The position numbers were made by a program, and so were the translations under genes. Below, piece after piece: positions 34,386-43,243 of a stretch of DNA of 64,000 nucleotides (within the stretch, counting starts at the first letter, position 1; the number at the start of each line of letters is the position of its first letter). The DNA is from Psychromarinibacter sediminicola (GTDB taxonomy: Bacteria; Pseudomonadota; Alphaproteobacteria; Rhodobacterales; Rhodobacteraceae). The DNA lies in assembly GCF_029168335.1 (NCBI RefSeq), contig NZ_JARGYC010000020.1, positions 1 through 64,000 on the forward strand, read 5' to 3'. The notes beneath the pieces are model-generated. The model worked only from the letters and a program-made list of their open reading frames with translations. It ran no database searches and was not told the DNA's origin.

Positions 34386-35846
34386 TCAGAGCAGGACGCA
34401 CACCGCCTTTTCGTGGGTGTGCGACTGCAGCGCAGACAGCCCCAGTTCCCGACCGACACCGCTCAGACCGCTGCCGCCCCAGACGGCGCGGGGGTCCGGC
34501 GTGCCGCCCCCGTTCACCCAGACCGTGCCGGCATCGACGCGCGCGGCGACACGGTGAGCGGTCCGGAGGCTTTCGGTGAAGATATTGGCGGACAGCCCGT
34601 ACCGGCTGTCGTTGGCCATCGCCACGGCGTCCTCTTCCGACGAGAAGGTCATGACGGCGGCCACCGGCCCGAAGATCTCCTCCTGGGCAATCCGCATCGC
34701 GTTATTGACCCCGGAGAACACGGTCGGGCGCATGAAGAAGCCGGGGCCGTCGATCGGCGCCCCGCCGGTCACCAGGGTGGCGCCCTGGTTCAGACCGGAC
34801 GAGATATATTCGGCCACCGTATCCATCTGCTTCTTGCTGATCAGCGATCCCATCGTCGTCGTGCCGTCGAGAGGGTGCCCCAGGACGCGCTTTTCGGCTT
34901 CTTCCCGCAGGGCGTCGACCAGTTCCGCCTCGATGGCCTCATGCACGATGATCCGCGACCCGGCGGCGCAGATCTCGCCCTGGTTGGAGAAGATCCCAAG
35001 CGCCAGCGCCTCGGCCGTCGCCTTGACGTCGACATCGGGGAAAATCAGCTGCGGCGCCTTGCCGCCAAGCTCCAGAGTCGTCGGCTTGAACGTGTCCGCC
35101 GCCTTCCGTGCGATCATGCGGCCCACTTCGGGGCTGCCCGTAAAGGTGACCTTCGAGACCTTCGGATGCCCGACCAGCGCGTCGCCGGCGACACGCCCGG
35201 CCCCCGGGACGATGTTGACCACGCCGGGGGGGAAGCCTGCCTCCTCGATCAGGCGACCGAGGTAGAGGACCGCCAGAGGCGCTTCGAGCGCCGGTTTGAT
35301 GACAAGCGTGCAACCGGCGGCCAGCGCGGGGGCCAGTTTCCAGCAGCAGATCATCGTGGGCGCGTTCCATGGCAGGATCGCGCCCACCACGCCGACGGGC
35401 TCGCGGATCGTATAGGCGTGCGTCGGGCGCCCGAAATGGTCGGGGCTGGCCAGGGTCCGGCCATCCATCTTGTCGGCCCAGCCCGCGAAATACCGAAGCG
35501 TGACAATGGCGGAGGGAATGTCGACCATCTTCGGTTCGTTGGCCGGGCGGCCGATTTCCAGCGCTTCCAGCTTGGCGATCACCTCCAGATCACGCTCGAT
35601 CAGATCGGCGAGCCGCGACAGCATTCGCCCCCGCTCACGGGCCGGGGTGTCGCGCCAGGCGCCGTTGAAGGCGTCGTCCGCCGCACGAACCGCGCGGTCG
35701 ATGTCGTCGGGCGTGGCAACGGAAATCGACGCGATCGACGTGCCGTCGGCCGGGCATTCCACCTCGGCGACGCCGCGGTCGGAGGCGCAACGCCACGCGC
35801 CGTTGATAAAGAGCTGCGATTCAGGGTTTTTCAGTTCGACATCCAT
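34386..35846 (-). CDS. NAD(P)-dependent aldehyde dehydrogenase
   Basis: 486 residues. GAILPWNAPTMICCWKLAPA, FTGSPEVGRMIA, LELGGKAPQLIF (general base) and NQGEICAAGSRIIVHEA (catalytic Cys) are all present, with EEIFGPVAAVMTF and the ending GLSALQSHTHEKAVCVLL typical of phenylacetaldehyde/betaine-aldehyde-type dehydrogenases. It begins four bases after the TPP-enzyme stop, so the two are cotranscribed. Logical role: oxidation of the aldehyde released by that decarboxylase. Confidence 0.92.
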   Translation of the reverse strand: MDVELKNPESQLFINGAWRCASDRGVAEVECPADGTSIASISVATPDDIDRAVRAADDAFNGAWRDTPARERGRMLSRLADLIERDLEVIAKLEALEIGRPANEPKMVDIPSAIVTLRYFAGWADKMDGRTLASPDHFGRPTHAYTIREPVGVVGAILPWNAPTMICCWKLAPALAAGCTLVIKPALEAPLAVLYLGRLIEEAGFPPGVVNIVPGAGRVAGDALVGHPKVSKVTFTGSPEVGRMIARKAADTFKPTTLELGGKAPQLIFPDVDVKATAEALALGIFSNQGEICAAGSRIIVHEAIEAELVDALREEAEKRVLGHPLDGTTTMGSLISKKQMDTVAEYISSGLNQGATLVTGGAPIDGPGFFMRPTVFSGVNNAMRIAQEEIFGPVAAVMTFSSEEDAVAMANDSRYGLSANIFTESLRTAHRVAARVDAGTVWVNGGGTPDPRAVWGGSGLSGVGRELGLSALQSHTHEKAVCVLL

Positions 35847-35850
35847 TTTC

Positions 35851-37515
35851 TTACCCCCGGATTTTCGGCATCAGAAGCATGTCCCAGGCGCTCGGCATCT
35901 CGCCGCATTTGACCTGAATCAGCGCAGGGGCGTTTTTCGCAAGAGCGGTCGACAGCTCTTTCTCGAGCTCGTCCGGGCTGGACACGCGATAGCCCTCGGC
36001 TCCGTAGGTTTCCGCCATGGCGGCGAAATCCGGGCTCGCAAGGTCCGCGGCGATGACCCGGTTGCCATAGCGCTCTTGCTGGATGCGTTTCACGTTGCCG
36101 AACATCGCGTTGTCGAAGACGACCATGACGAGGCCGATGTTGTGCTGAACGGCCGTCGCGAGTTCCCCGACCTGGTACATGAACCCGCCATCCCCGGCGA
36201 TGCCGACGACCGGCTTGTCGGGGTTGGCGGCCTTCACGCCAAGCGCGGTGCCATAGCCCCAGCCGAGGTTGTCCTGATAGCCCGGGGAAATGAAGGTGCG
36301 CGGCGAATACACCGGGAACAGAAGTCGGCTTGCAAAACCGACCTGCGTCACCTCGTCGACGAAGATGCCGTCGTCGGGCAGGGCGTTCCGGATCGCGCGA
36401 AGGTAGCCGACCTGCGGCTCCAGGCTCTGAATGCGCTGGTCCAGCCAGGCGTGCTGCCCTTCGAGATCGAAGGCGCATGTCCTAGTTGGCGTCGACGTCG
36501 CCTTGAGCACCTCGAGCAGGCTTGCCGTGTAGTCCTTTGCGTCGCCGATCATGGACGCGTCGGGGGCACGGTGCCGGTTCGGGGCCTCGGGGTCCGAGTC
36601 GATGCGAAGGACCTTCAGATCCTTGTCCATGCCCCATTGCTGTTCCTGAATGAAAAGACGGGTGCCGATCGCGATGACGACATCCACTTCCGGCCAGAGA
36701 TGATGGCCCTGCGGCAGATTGATGGCCAGCGGGTGCTCCGTCGAAATGACGCCGCGCCCGCGCCGGTAGGACAGAACAGGTGCCTGCAGGAACTCGGCGA
36801 GGCCCCTGACCTCGTCCGAGGCGTCCAGGGCGCCGCCGCCAACGATGATCATGGGCTTTCGGGCGGAGGCGGCGATCTTTGCAGCCTGTTCCACCTGGTC
36901 CATGTCCAGGTGGTACTTCGCCTTTCTGGCCTGCGCCTCGGCCATCGAGACGGGCGCCCGGGTCGCCCAGATATCCATTGCGCATTCGAGTACCGCCGGG
37001 CCGGGCCGGGTCGAGATCATCTCGCTGATGGCATCGCCGACAAGGCGCGGCGCTTCATGCGCCGAGCGGATCCGACGCGCATACTTGGCCACGTGACCGG
37101 CCATGCCGATCTGATCGCGGATTTCGTGCAGGTGACCGTAGTTGCGGTCGATGTCGCGCTGCGGGATCTGCCCGAGGAGTCCCAGCACCGGCGCGCAGGT
37201 TCCCTCGGCGGTCAGAAGGGCGGCCGTGGTGTTCAGGAACCCGGGCCCCGGCACGGCGGCGAAGGCCTGCGGCTTGCCCGTGGACAGCGCGGCGCCCAGC
37301 GCCATGTAGGCCGTCCCCTGTTCATGCCGCGCGTGCAGCACGCGCAGGTCGTTGCCGCGTTTGTAGGCCGCGTCGCAAAGGGGGTCGTTGTGCAGACCCG
37401 GAAGCGCATAGAGTGTGTCGATTCCATTCTCGATCAACGCCGCAACCGTGGCTTCCGATGCGTCCATCGAGTCCACATCGCTTTTTGCTGACGTGGCGCG
37501 CGCTGTTACGTTCAT
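35851..37515 (-). CDS. Thiamine-diphosphate-dependent decarboxylase/lyase (acetolactate-synthase-like)
   Basis: 554 residues with the three POX/ALS domains. The cofactor-activating Glu is in HARHEQGTAYMALG; the middle domain has PMIIVGGGALDASDEV; the diphosphate-magnesium motif is GIAGDGGFMYQVGELATAVQ followed after the usual distance by FDNAMFGNV. Start at 37515 has AAGGAG; the frame is open to 37578 but that is leader. First gene of the leftward unit with aldehyde dehydrogenase, aminotransferase and DAO oxidase. I favour decarboxylation of a 2-oxoacid to an aldehyde because an aldehyde dehydrogenase follows immediately; true acetolactate synthesis is unlikely, as no small subunit is present. 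Confidence 0.85.
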   Translation of the reverse strand: MNVTARATSAKSDVDSMDASEATVAALIENGIDTLYALPGLHNDPLCDAAYKRGNDLRVLHARHEQGTAYMALGAALSTGKPQAFAAVPGPGFLNTTAALLTAEGTCAPVLGLLGQIPQRDIDRNYGHLHEIRDQIGMAGHVAKYARRIRSAHEAPRLVGDAISEMISTRPGPAVLECAMDIWATRAPVSMAEAQARKAKYHLDMDQVEQAAKIAASARKPMIIVGGGALDASDEVRGLAEFLQAPVLSYRRGRGVISTEHPLAINLPQGHHLWPEVDVVIAIGTRLFIQEQQWGMDKDLKVLRIDSDPEAPNRHRAPDASMIGDAKDYTASLLEVLKATSTPTRTCAFDLEGQHAWLDQRIQSLEPQVGYLRAIRNALPDDGIFVDEVTQVGFASRLLFPVYSPRTFISPGYQDNLGWGYGTALGVKAANPDKPVVGIAGDGGFMYQVGELATAVQHNIGLVMVVFDNAMFGNVKRIQQERYGNRVIAADLASPDFAAMAETYGAEGYRVSSPDELEKELSTALAKNAPALIQVKCGEMPSAWDMLLMPKIRG

Positions 37516-37827
37516 CTCGGACACTCCTTCTCCCGATCCGGCGTCCTCCGCCCGATCGCATTTTCGGTCAAAGCCCACAGCGGGCGTTCGTCATTCTCCA
37601 GCCTCCAGTAATACGAGTGATGGCGCGCCCGGTCTGTCACCCCCGAATGTGATATCGACCGCATCCCGGCCGGCTTAGGTTCGCCGAAACAACGACGAAA
37701 AGGCCGATGCTCAATCAGACGTTCGGTTGTGCGGTCGTATGGAAACGGACCAATTGCCCGGCCGGGCTTCGCCCCGGCCTCGGCGACTGGACCGGCTCCG
37801 CATGACGAACACGCTCGGGGAGTACAG
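37516..37827. promoter_or_regulatory. Divergent intergenic region between the decarboxylase and transporter units
   Basis: 312 gene-free bases that must hold the promoters of both units. Both ends carry Shine-Dalgarno sequences (AAGGAG leftward, GGGGAG rightward). A hairpin GGCCGGG-CTTCGC-CCCGGCC lies at 37760-37779. I could not assign convincing -35/-10 boxes, an operator palindrome or a thiamine (THI-box) riboswitch. Confidence 0.5.
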
Positions 37828-38715
37828 ATGAACAGCGAGACAATTCAGACTCATCCGTCGGCGCCAGGCTCGGCGAATGACGAGTCGGCAACCTATTTTC
37901 CGGTCTACAAGGAAAAATCGCGTTGGAGCTTCGTCGTCGGAACCGTCGCCATCCTGATATTGGCCGGTGCGTTCTATGGCCTGGTGACGAACCAGAACAT
38001 GAAATGGTCGGTGTTCCTGGAATACCTGTTCTCGGGACCGATCATGAGCGGTCTCATCGTAACGATCGAGCTGAGCGCGTTCGCCCTGGCCGTCGGTCTG
38101 GCCCTCGGGATCTTCGTCGCCCTCGGGCGCATGTCCGACAACATCGTGATCTCGAACATCTCGGCGTTCTACGTCTGGGTTCTGCGGGGCCTGCCGGCCA
38201 TCGTACAGCTCCTGATCTGGGGCAACATCGGCCTGTTCGTCCCGGTCATCGTGCTGGGGGTTCCGTTCACGGACATCGCCCTCGGCGAAGTGAGGGTGGC
38301 GACATACCTTACCCCGTTCGTCGCATCCTTCGTCGCGCTCGGCCTGGCGGAGTCCGCCTATATGGGCGAAATCATCCGCGGTGGTCTACAAAGCATCGAC
38401 AGCGGGCAACGCGAGGCCGCCTTCGCGCTGGGGATGCGACGGGGCCGTATCCTGCGCCGGATCATCCTGCCCCAGGCCATGCGCGCCATCGTGCCGTCTC
38501 TCGGGAACCAGTTCTCCAACATCATCAAGGCCAGTGCGCTTGTCTCGGTGATCGCGGGTGGCGACCTTCTGACGACGGCCCAGAACATTGCCGGACAGAA
38601 CTATCGCGTGATGGAAATGCTGTTCGTCGCAAGCTTCTGGTATCTCGCCATCCTGGCAGTGATGTCTCCGGTCCAGCATCTCATCGAAAAAAGAACGCGG
38701 CGCATGGATCGCTGA
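37828..38715 (+). CDS. Polar amino-acid ABC transporter permease
   Basis: 295 residues, five or so membrane segments beginning at about residue 35 after a polar N-terminal tail. The HisM/GlnP-type conserved region is clear: FYVWVLRGLPAIVQLLIWGN, AYMGEIIRGGLQSIDSGQRE, then the EAA loop FALGMRRGRILRRIILPQAM. Start at 37828 has GGGGAG upstream; an open frame extends to 37729 without coding character. Followed by its ATPase; no substrate-binding protein gene is present in the unit. Confidence 0.9.
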   Translation: MNSETIQTHPSAPGSANDESATYFPVYKEKSRWSFVVGTVAILILAGAFYGLVTNQNMKWSVFLEYLFSGPIMSGLIVTIELSAFALAVGLALGIFVALGRMSDNIVISNISAFYVWVLRGLPAIVQLLIWGNIGLFVPVIVLGVPFTDIALGEVRVATYLTPFVASFVALGLAESAYMGEIIRGGLQSIDSGQREAAFALGMRRGRILRRIILPQAMRAIVPSLGNQFSNIIKASALVSVIAGGDLLTTAQNIAGQNYRVMEMLFVASFWYLAILAVMSPVQHLIEKRTRRMDR

Positions 38716-38727
38716 TCGGAGAGACCA

Positions 38728-39480
38728 ATGATCAAGATCGAAAAAGTCAGAAAATCCTTCGGTGCCCATCTTGTCCTCAAGGACGTGTCGTTCGAGGTCG
38801 CAAAGGGCGAAACGGTTTGCATCATCGGGCCGTCCGGGTCGGGCAAAAGCACGGTGCTGCGCTGTATCAACCGCCTGGAGGTCATCGATTCCGGCCGGAT
38901 CACGCTGAATGACGAGCTCATCGCCTACCGCGAGAACGAGGGCCGCCTCGTCGAGCTGCGGGAGCGCGAAGTCCTGAACCGGATCAAGGACCTCGGGATG
39001 GTCTTTCAGGGCTTCAACCTGTTTCCGCACATGACCGTGCTGCAGAACCTCATCGAGGCACCGGTCGGCGTGAAGGGGGAAAAGCGCAGCCTGGCCACCG
39101 AGCGCGGGCGCGACTACCTGAGAATGGTGGGCTTGGAGGACAAGGCCGAGGCCTATCCGGTCATGCTGTCCGGCGGGCAGAAACAGCGGGTGGCGATCGC
39201 GCGGGCCCTGAACATGGAGCCCCAGGCCATCCTGTTCGACGAGCCGACCAGCGCCCTCGACCCGGAGAACGTCAACGAAGTCCTGCAGGTCATGAAGAAG
39301 CTGGCCAAGGGCGGTCTGACGATGATCGTGGTGACCCACGAAATGGGCTTCGCCCGGGAAGCGGCGGACAGGGTCATCTTCATGGATGACGGACGCATCG
39401 TCGAGGTCGGCACGCCCAATGAAATCCTCAGCTGGCCGCAGAATGCTAGAACACAGGCCTTTGTGAAGTCCGTTCTCTAG
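38728..39480 (+). CDS. Polar amino-acid ABC transporter ATP-binding protein
   Basis: 250 residues. Walker [11 protein letters not shown]-loop region [17 protein letters not shown], signature [15 protein letters not shown], Walker [15 protein letters not shown] and switch VVTHEMGFA are all intact, matching GlnQ/HisP. GGAGAG precedes the ATG. It energises the permease encoded 12 bases upstream. Confidence 0.94.
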   Translation: MIKIEKVRKSFGAHLVLKDVSFEVAKGETVCIIGPSGSGKSTVLRCINRLEVIDSGRITLNDELIAYRENEGRLVELREREVLNRIKDLGMVFQGFNLFPHMTVLQNLIEAPVGVKGEKRSLATERGRDYLRMVGLEDKAEAYPVMLSGGQKQRVAIARALNMEPQAILFDEPTSALDPENVNEVLQVMKKLAKGGLTMIVVTHEMGFAREAADRVIFMDDGRIVEVGTPNEILSWPQNARTQAFVKSVL

Positions 39481-39500
39481 CAGATGCGAACGTCAGATCC

Positions 39501-39522
39501 CGTTTGGCCAGATCTCCAAACG
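39501..39522 (+). terminator. Hairpin after the amino-acid transporter ATPase gene
   Basis: CGTTTGG (39501-39507) pairs perfectly with CCAAACG (39516-39522) across an 8-base loop. No T run, so it may be an attenuating or RNA-stabilising structure between the transporter pair and the small-protein genes. Confidence 0.35.
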
Positions 39523-39562
39523 GTCAAATCCAGGTTCTATCCAACAGAAGGAAGGTAGAAAG

Positions 39563-39850
39563 ATGAGCATCGTAGTAACAGTCCGCATCCCTGACGTTGA
39601 CATGGATCGGGTCCGCGAAGTCGAAAAGACGCATGCGGAACAGATTGAGAAGATGAAAGACGCTCTGAAACGTCACGGCTGCATTTCCCATCGCCGGCTT
39701 TACCGCGAGGGCGAGATCCTCGACATCGACGAGTGGGAGTCGGAAGAGGGGCTGCGCGCCTTTCTGGAAGAAATGGGCCCGACCATCCAGGAGCTCGCCA
39801 AGGCACGGGGAACCGGCAAGCCGTTCGACACGATCTGGCAGGTCTACTGA
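39563..39850 (+). CDS. Small dimeric alpha/beta-barrel-like protein (ABM-type), function unknown
   Basis: 95 residues. A strand-helix-strand-strand-helix pattern (IVVTVRIPDVDMD ... HAEQIEKMKDALKRHGCISHRRLYREGEIL ... EWESEEGLRAFLEEM, described in pieces) resembles antibiotic-biosynthesis-monooxygenase-type barrels. GAAGGAAGG precedes the ATG. It lies between transporter and VOC genes in the rightward unit. Such proteins act as small cofactor-free oxygenases, isomerases or ligand binders; nothing here decides. Confidence 0.65.
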   Translation: MSIVVTVRIPDVDMDRVREVEKTHAEQIEKMKDALKRHGCISHRRLYREGEILDIDEWESEEGLRAFLEEMGPTIQELAKARGTGKPFDTIWQVY

Positions 39851-40008
39851 TCCGTCGGCCTATCGCGGCCGGGGGGCGGCCGCGTTCCGAAGACGGCAGT
39901 CCGTCCTAACCTGAGCGTGGCACAGCCTTCATGCGCTGTGCCACGCGCGCCCGATGCTCTGGGATCGGCCCTCGGCCCGAGCGTTTCAGCAAGCCGCGGA
40001 GAAGCCCG

Positions 40009-40353
40009 ATGAATGCCGTGAAACAGATCCTCGTTCCGGTTTCCGACATGGACGCCGCGGTGGATTTCTATACGACCCGGTTCGGGTTTCCCCTGAAGTT
40101 CCGGGACGGAGACCGCTACGCGGCGCTCGATGGTGGCTCCGTGACGATTGCCCTTACGAGCGGCGAGGAAAGCCTCGCGGGGGCGTCCGTGACATTCTCG
40201 GTCGTGACCGCCGATGTCGGCAGCCTGGTCGCCGCGGCGCGCGGCGCCGGGGTGACGGTCGCGTCGGATATCGCGCAAGGCCCGCACGAAACGCGCGCCG
40301 TCCTGCGGGACCGGGATGGCAACCCCGTCGTGGTCTATTCCAAGACCACCTAA
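40009..40353 (+). CDS. VOC-superfamily (glyoxalase/dioxygenase-like) single-domain protein
   Basis: 114 residues. ILVPVSDMDAAVDFYTTRFGFPL and VLRDRDGNPVVVYSK are the two beta-alpha-beta halves of a VOC module. The start has GCGGAGAAG upstream; the open frame to 39931 is not used. The usual metal ligands at the ends of strands 1 and 8 look replaced (Gln and Tyr where His/Glu are common), so a non-metal binding or resistance-type role is possible. Placed between the ABM-like and FAD-protein genes. Confidence 0.75.
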   Translation: MNAVKQILVPVSDMDAAVDFYTTRFGFPLKFRDGDRYAALDGGSVTIALTSGEESLAGASVTFSVVTADVGSLVAAARGAGVTVASDIAQGPHETRAVLRDRDGNPVVVYSKTT

Positions 40354-40378
40354 GGCCGTCCGGGGCCCGGAAAGACAC

Positions 40379-41974
40379 ATGACGCTAGAGAAACCGTCCT
40401 CGGAGTCCTACGACCTGATCGTCATGGGGTCCGGTTCGGCCGGACTTGCCGCCGGTCTGGCCGCGTCGCAAGCCGGGCGGTCCGTATTGATCCTCGAAAA
40501 GACATCGAAAATCGGTGGCACCACGGCCTATTCGGGCGGCGCCATCTGGATGCCGGCCAACCCCGTGGCCGAGCGGGCGGGGATCGCGGACACCGCCGGC
40601 GACGCCCTGGACTACATGCTGGCGACGGTGCCGGAGGGGTGGGCCGACGCCGAAGCCGGGCGACTGGCGGCTTTCGCGGAAAACGCCGGCCCCGCGCTGA
40701 GGCTGATCGAGGAAGAAACACCGCTCGCCTTCCGGCTGGTCGACGGCAGCGACCTGTTTCCCGATGCCCCCGGGGCCAAGGCGCACGGTCGCATGGTAAC
40801 GCCCGACCTGCTGCCGCGCGCTGTCCTGGGGGCGTGGAAACGGCGTATCCGCTCCTCGGTCCTTCCGCTTCTGTTCCGCTTCGACGAAGTGTCGGTTCGC
40901 AATCCGCTGACGGCACCGCTGCACGAGCAGATCAAGGATCTCCCGACGATCCTGTCGCGCCTTGTCAAAGGCGAACGGGGCATGGGCGCCGCGCTGGTGA
41001 TCGGGTTGCTCAAAGGGTGTCTGGACAAGGGCTGCGAGGTCGTCACCGAGGCCCGCGTGACCGGCGTGCGCATGGCCGACGACGGTCGGGTTGCGGGCGT
41101 CACGGCCGACATCGGCGGCCGCGCCGTCGACATCCCAAGCCGCCAGGGGGTCGTGATCGCCTCCGGCGGCTTCGAATGGAACGACGACCTGATCCGGCAG
41201 CATTTCCCGGGTCCCTTCGATTTCCGTCTGAGCCCACGTTCGAACGAGGGCGACGGGTTGCGCCTTGCGGCCGATGCGGGGGCCGATCTTGCCTATATGG
41301 ATCAGGCGAACTTCAACTCGGCCATGCCGGGCCGATACGAGGGAAAGGTCCAGGGTCTGGGCTGGTTTCATCACACCGCGCCGGGCGCCCTGACCGTCAA
41401 CCGGAACGGAGAACGGTTCTGCAACGAGGAAGACCACAACCTCGGGCTTCACATCGACGAACGGGATGCCGCCGGTCAGCCGGTCAATCTGCCGGCCTGG
41501 TTCATCGCCGACGCCCGGTTCGTGCGGCGTGAGCGGATCGCATTGCTGATCGCAAGATGTCAGCCGGGCTGGGTGACACGCGCCGCGACGGTGCCGGAGC
41601 TGGCGCGCAAGATCGGCGTGAACGAGGCGAAGCTGACGGCGACCGTGGACGCATTCAACAGATGCATCGCAGGGGGCAGGCCCGATCCGTTGGGCCGGAC
41701 CAACCGGGAACCGATCTCCTCCGCCCCGTTCATCGCCGCCCCCTTCAACCGATCCTTCGTGTCGACCAAGGGCGGGCCGCGCACCGATACGCATGCCCGC
41801 GTTCTACGAGAGGACGGCACCGCGATTGCCGGTCTGTACTGCGCCGGCGTGGCAATGGCCAACCCACTGGGAACCAAGGCCATCAGCCCGGGCACCACCC
41901 TGGGCCCCAACCTGACATGGGGCTATATCGCCGGCCGGGATGCGGCCGCACTCGGCCGCGGCGACCGGTCCTGA
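40379..41974 (+). CDS. FAD-dependent dehydrogenase of the fumarate reductase/3-ketosteroid-delta1-dehydrogenase family
   Basis: 531 residues. FAD motif DLIVMGSGSAGLAAGLAASQ and LEKTSKIGGTTAYSGGAIWMP at the N-terminus; VVIASGGFEWNDDLIRQHFP in the middle; GTKAISPGTTLGPNLTWGYIAGRDAA at the end closes the FAD site. This layout is that of KstD-like and other soluble flavoprotein dehydrogenases that introduce or reduce an activated C-C double bond. Last intact gene of the rightward transporter unit. The substrate is unknown; steroids are not suggested by context. Confidence 0.85.
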   Translation: MTLEKPSSESYDLIVMGSGSAGLAAGLAASQAGRSVLILEKTSKIGGTTAYSGGAIWMPANPVAERAGIADTAGDALDYMLATVPEGWADAEAGRLAAFAENAGPALRLIEEETPLAFRLVDGSDLFPDAPGAKAHGRMVTPDLLPRAVLGAWKRRIRSSVLPLLFRFDEVSVRNPLTAPLHEQIKDLPTILSRLVKGERGMGAALVIGLLKGCLDKGCEVVTEARVTGVRMADDGRVAGVTADIGGRAVDIPSRQGVVIASGGFEWNDDLIRQHFPGPFDFRLSPRSNEGDGLRLAADAGADLAYMDQANFNSAMPGRYEGKVQGLGWFHHTAPGALTVNRNGERFCNEEDHNLGLHIDERDAAGQPVNLPAWFIADARFVRRERIALLIARCQPGWVTRAATVPELARKIGVNEAKLTATVDAFNRCIAGGRPDPLGRTNREPISSAPFIAAPFNRSFVSTKGGPRTDTHARVLREDGTAIAGLYCAGVAMANPLGTKAISPGTTLGPNLTWGYIAGRDAAALGRGDRS

Positions 41975-41983
41975 CCCACCGTC

Positions 41984-42301
41984 TCAGGCGACGCCGCCCA
42001 GGCAGACATACTTGATCTCCAGGTAGTCCTCGATCCCGTATTTCGAGCCCTCGCGGCCCAGCCCCGATTGCCTGACGCCTCCGAACGGCGCCAGTTCGGT
42101 TGAAATCGGGCCGGTGTTGACCCCGACCATCCCGCATTCGAGGCGCTCGGCCATCCGCCAGACGCGCGCGAGGTCGCGGCTAAAGAAATAGGAGGCCAGC
42201 CCGACTTCGGAGTCGTTCGCCAGGGCGAGCACTTCCTCCTCGGTCTCAAACCGGATCAGGGGGGCGAGGGGACCGAAGGTCTCTTCGCGGCGCAGTGTTT
42301 G
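41984..42301 (-). pseudogene. gabD: Truncated gabD: C-terminal fragment of succinate-semialdehyde dehydrogenase
   Basis: Minus-strand frame open from 42301 to the stop at 41984, about 105 residues: [18 protein letters not shown], then [40 protein letters not shown], and [20 protein letters not shown]. This matches the final quarter of GabD closely. The NAD-binding domain and catalytic Cys are absent: an in-frame stop occurs at 42302-42304 and the upstream sequence is unrelated. Only the fragment end is lost; the remaining reading frame is clean, so the truncation looks recent. It marks a recombination junction near 42293-42302. Confidence 0.87.
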
Positions 42302-42425
42302 TCACATCTCGTGGTGATTGGATCAGAGGCGGCCAGACCCCTAACAATGCAGCAGGAAACTCCGCCGACATGCGCCGAACGCGACGGGCCGACTTCTGTG
42401 CCGACGACAACAGTGAGGAAAAACG

Positions 42426-43238
42426 ATGAGTTCTTCGAAACCGTGGCCGTTTTATACGGAGCCAGATTTTCTTGACGTTCATGGCCTGAAGACAGCCATA
42501 CGCCGCAAAGGGGAAGGCGAGGCTGTCATGTATCTCCATGGCGCCGGGCTGACGCGCCGGTGGCTGCCGTTCCACGAGGCCCTGTCCCAGTCGGTCGATC
42601 TGATCGCGCCCGAGCATCCCGGTTACGGGGACACGCCGTTCCCGGAATGGCTCGACAACTTCGCGGACATGGTGATCCACTATGCCGAGCTTCTCGATGA
42701 GCTCGGGCTTGAGAAAGTGCATCTCGTCGGGCATTCCTTCGGCGGCTGGATTGCCGCAGAGTTCGCCTCGTTCTACCCGGAACGCCTGGCCAGCCTGCAA
42801 CTGATCGCGCCGGCGGGGCTCAAGGGGGCGTTCCGGCACGACATCTTCCGCCAGACGGGCGAAGAAATCGTCGCCCGGCTGTTCAATGGCCACGAGGACA
42901 AGTTCCCCGACTACCTGGACGAGGGCGACCAGGTCGAAGCCATCGTTCACAACTACGTCGAGTCCATCACCCTTGCCAGGCTGGCCTGGCAACCCCGTCA
43001 CGACACCAAGCTCGAACGGCGTCTGGCGCGTGTGAAAGCCCCGACCCAGATCATTCTCGCGGAAGAAGACAACGTGATCGATAACGCGGTCGCCGCGCGC
43101 TATGCCGATCTGATCGACGGGGCAAAGGTGGTGACCATCACCAGCCCGGACGTTCCGACGAGCCATCTTCCGTTCGTGCAGGCCCCTGAAAAGCTTGCCG
43201 AAATGATCAGCACGTTCGCCAGCCGTTCGAAGGAGTAA
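42426..43238 (+). CDS. Alpha/beta-fold hydrolase
   Basis: 270 residues. Nucleophile elbow HLVGHSFGGWIAAEF (Ser near residue 106), oxyanion region YLHGAGLTRRWLPF, acid in ILAEEDNVID and catalytic His in TSHLPFVQ. AGGAAAA precedes the ATG. The 124 bases between the gabD scar and this start hold no recognisable gene and presumably the operon promoter. First gene of a seven-gene operon; next to a luciferase-like oxygenase and flavin reductase it recalls RutD, MhpC and ring-cleavage hydrolases that split an oxygenated ring or ester. Confidence 0.88.
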   Translation: MSSSKPWPFYTEPDFLDVHGLKTAIRRKGEGEAVMYLHGAGLTRRWLPFHEALSQSVDLIAPEHPGYGDTPFPEWLDNFADMVIHYAELLDELGLEKVHLVGHSFGGWIAAEFASFYPERLASLQLIAPAGLKGAFRHDIFRQTGEEIVARLFNGHEDKFPDYLDEGDQVEAIVHNYVESITLARLAWQPRHDTKLERRLARVKAPTQIILAEEDNVIDNAVAARYADLIDGAKVVTITSPDVPTSHLPFVQAPEKLAEMISTFASRSKE

Positions 43239-43243
43239 GACCC

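Noticed and set aside
37516-37827. Thiamine riboswitch upstream of the ThDP enzyme gene
   Set aside because: No conserved THI-box segments (such as CTGAGA or the ACCTGATC region) were seen on the minus strand, and a user of the cofactor rather than its biosynthesis would not be expected to carry one.
39931-40008. Longer start for the VOC protein
   Set aside because: The 26 extra residues are Arg/Cys-rich and lack a ribosome binding site; a good one precedes 40009.
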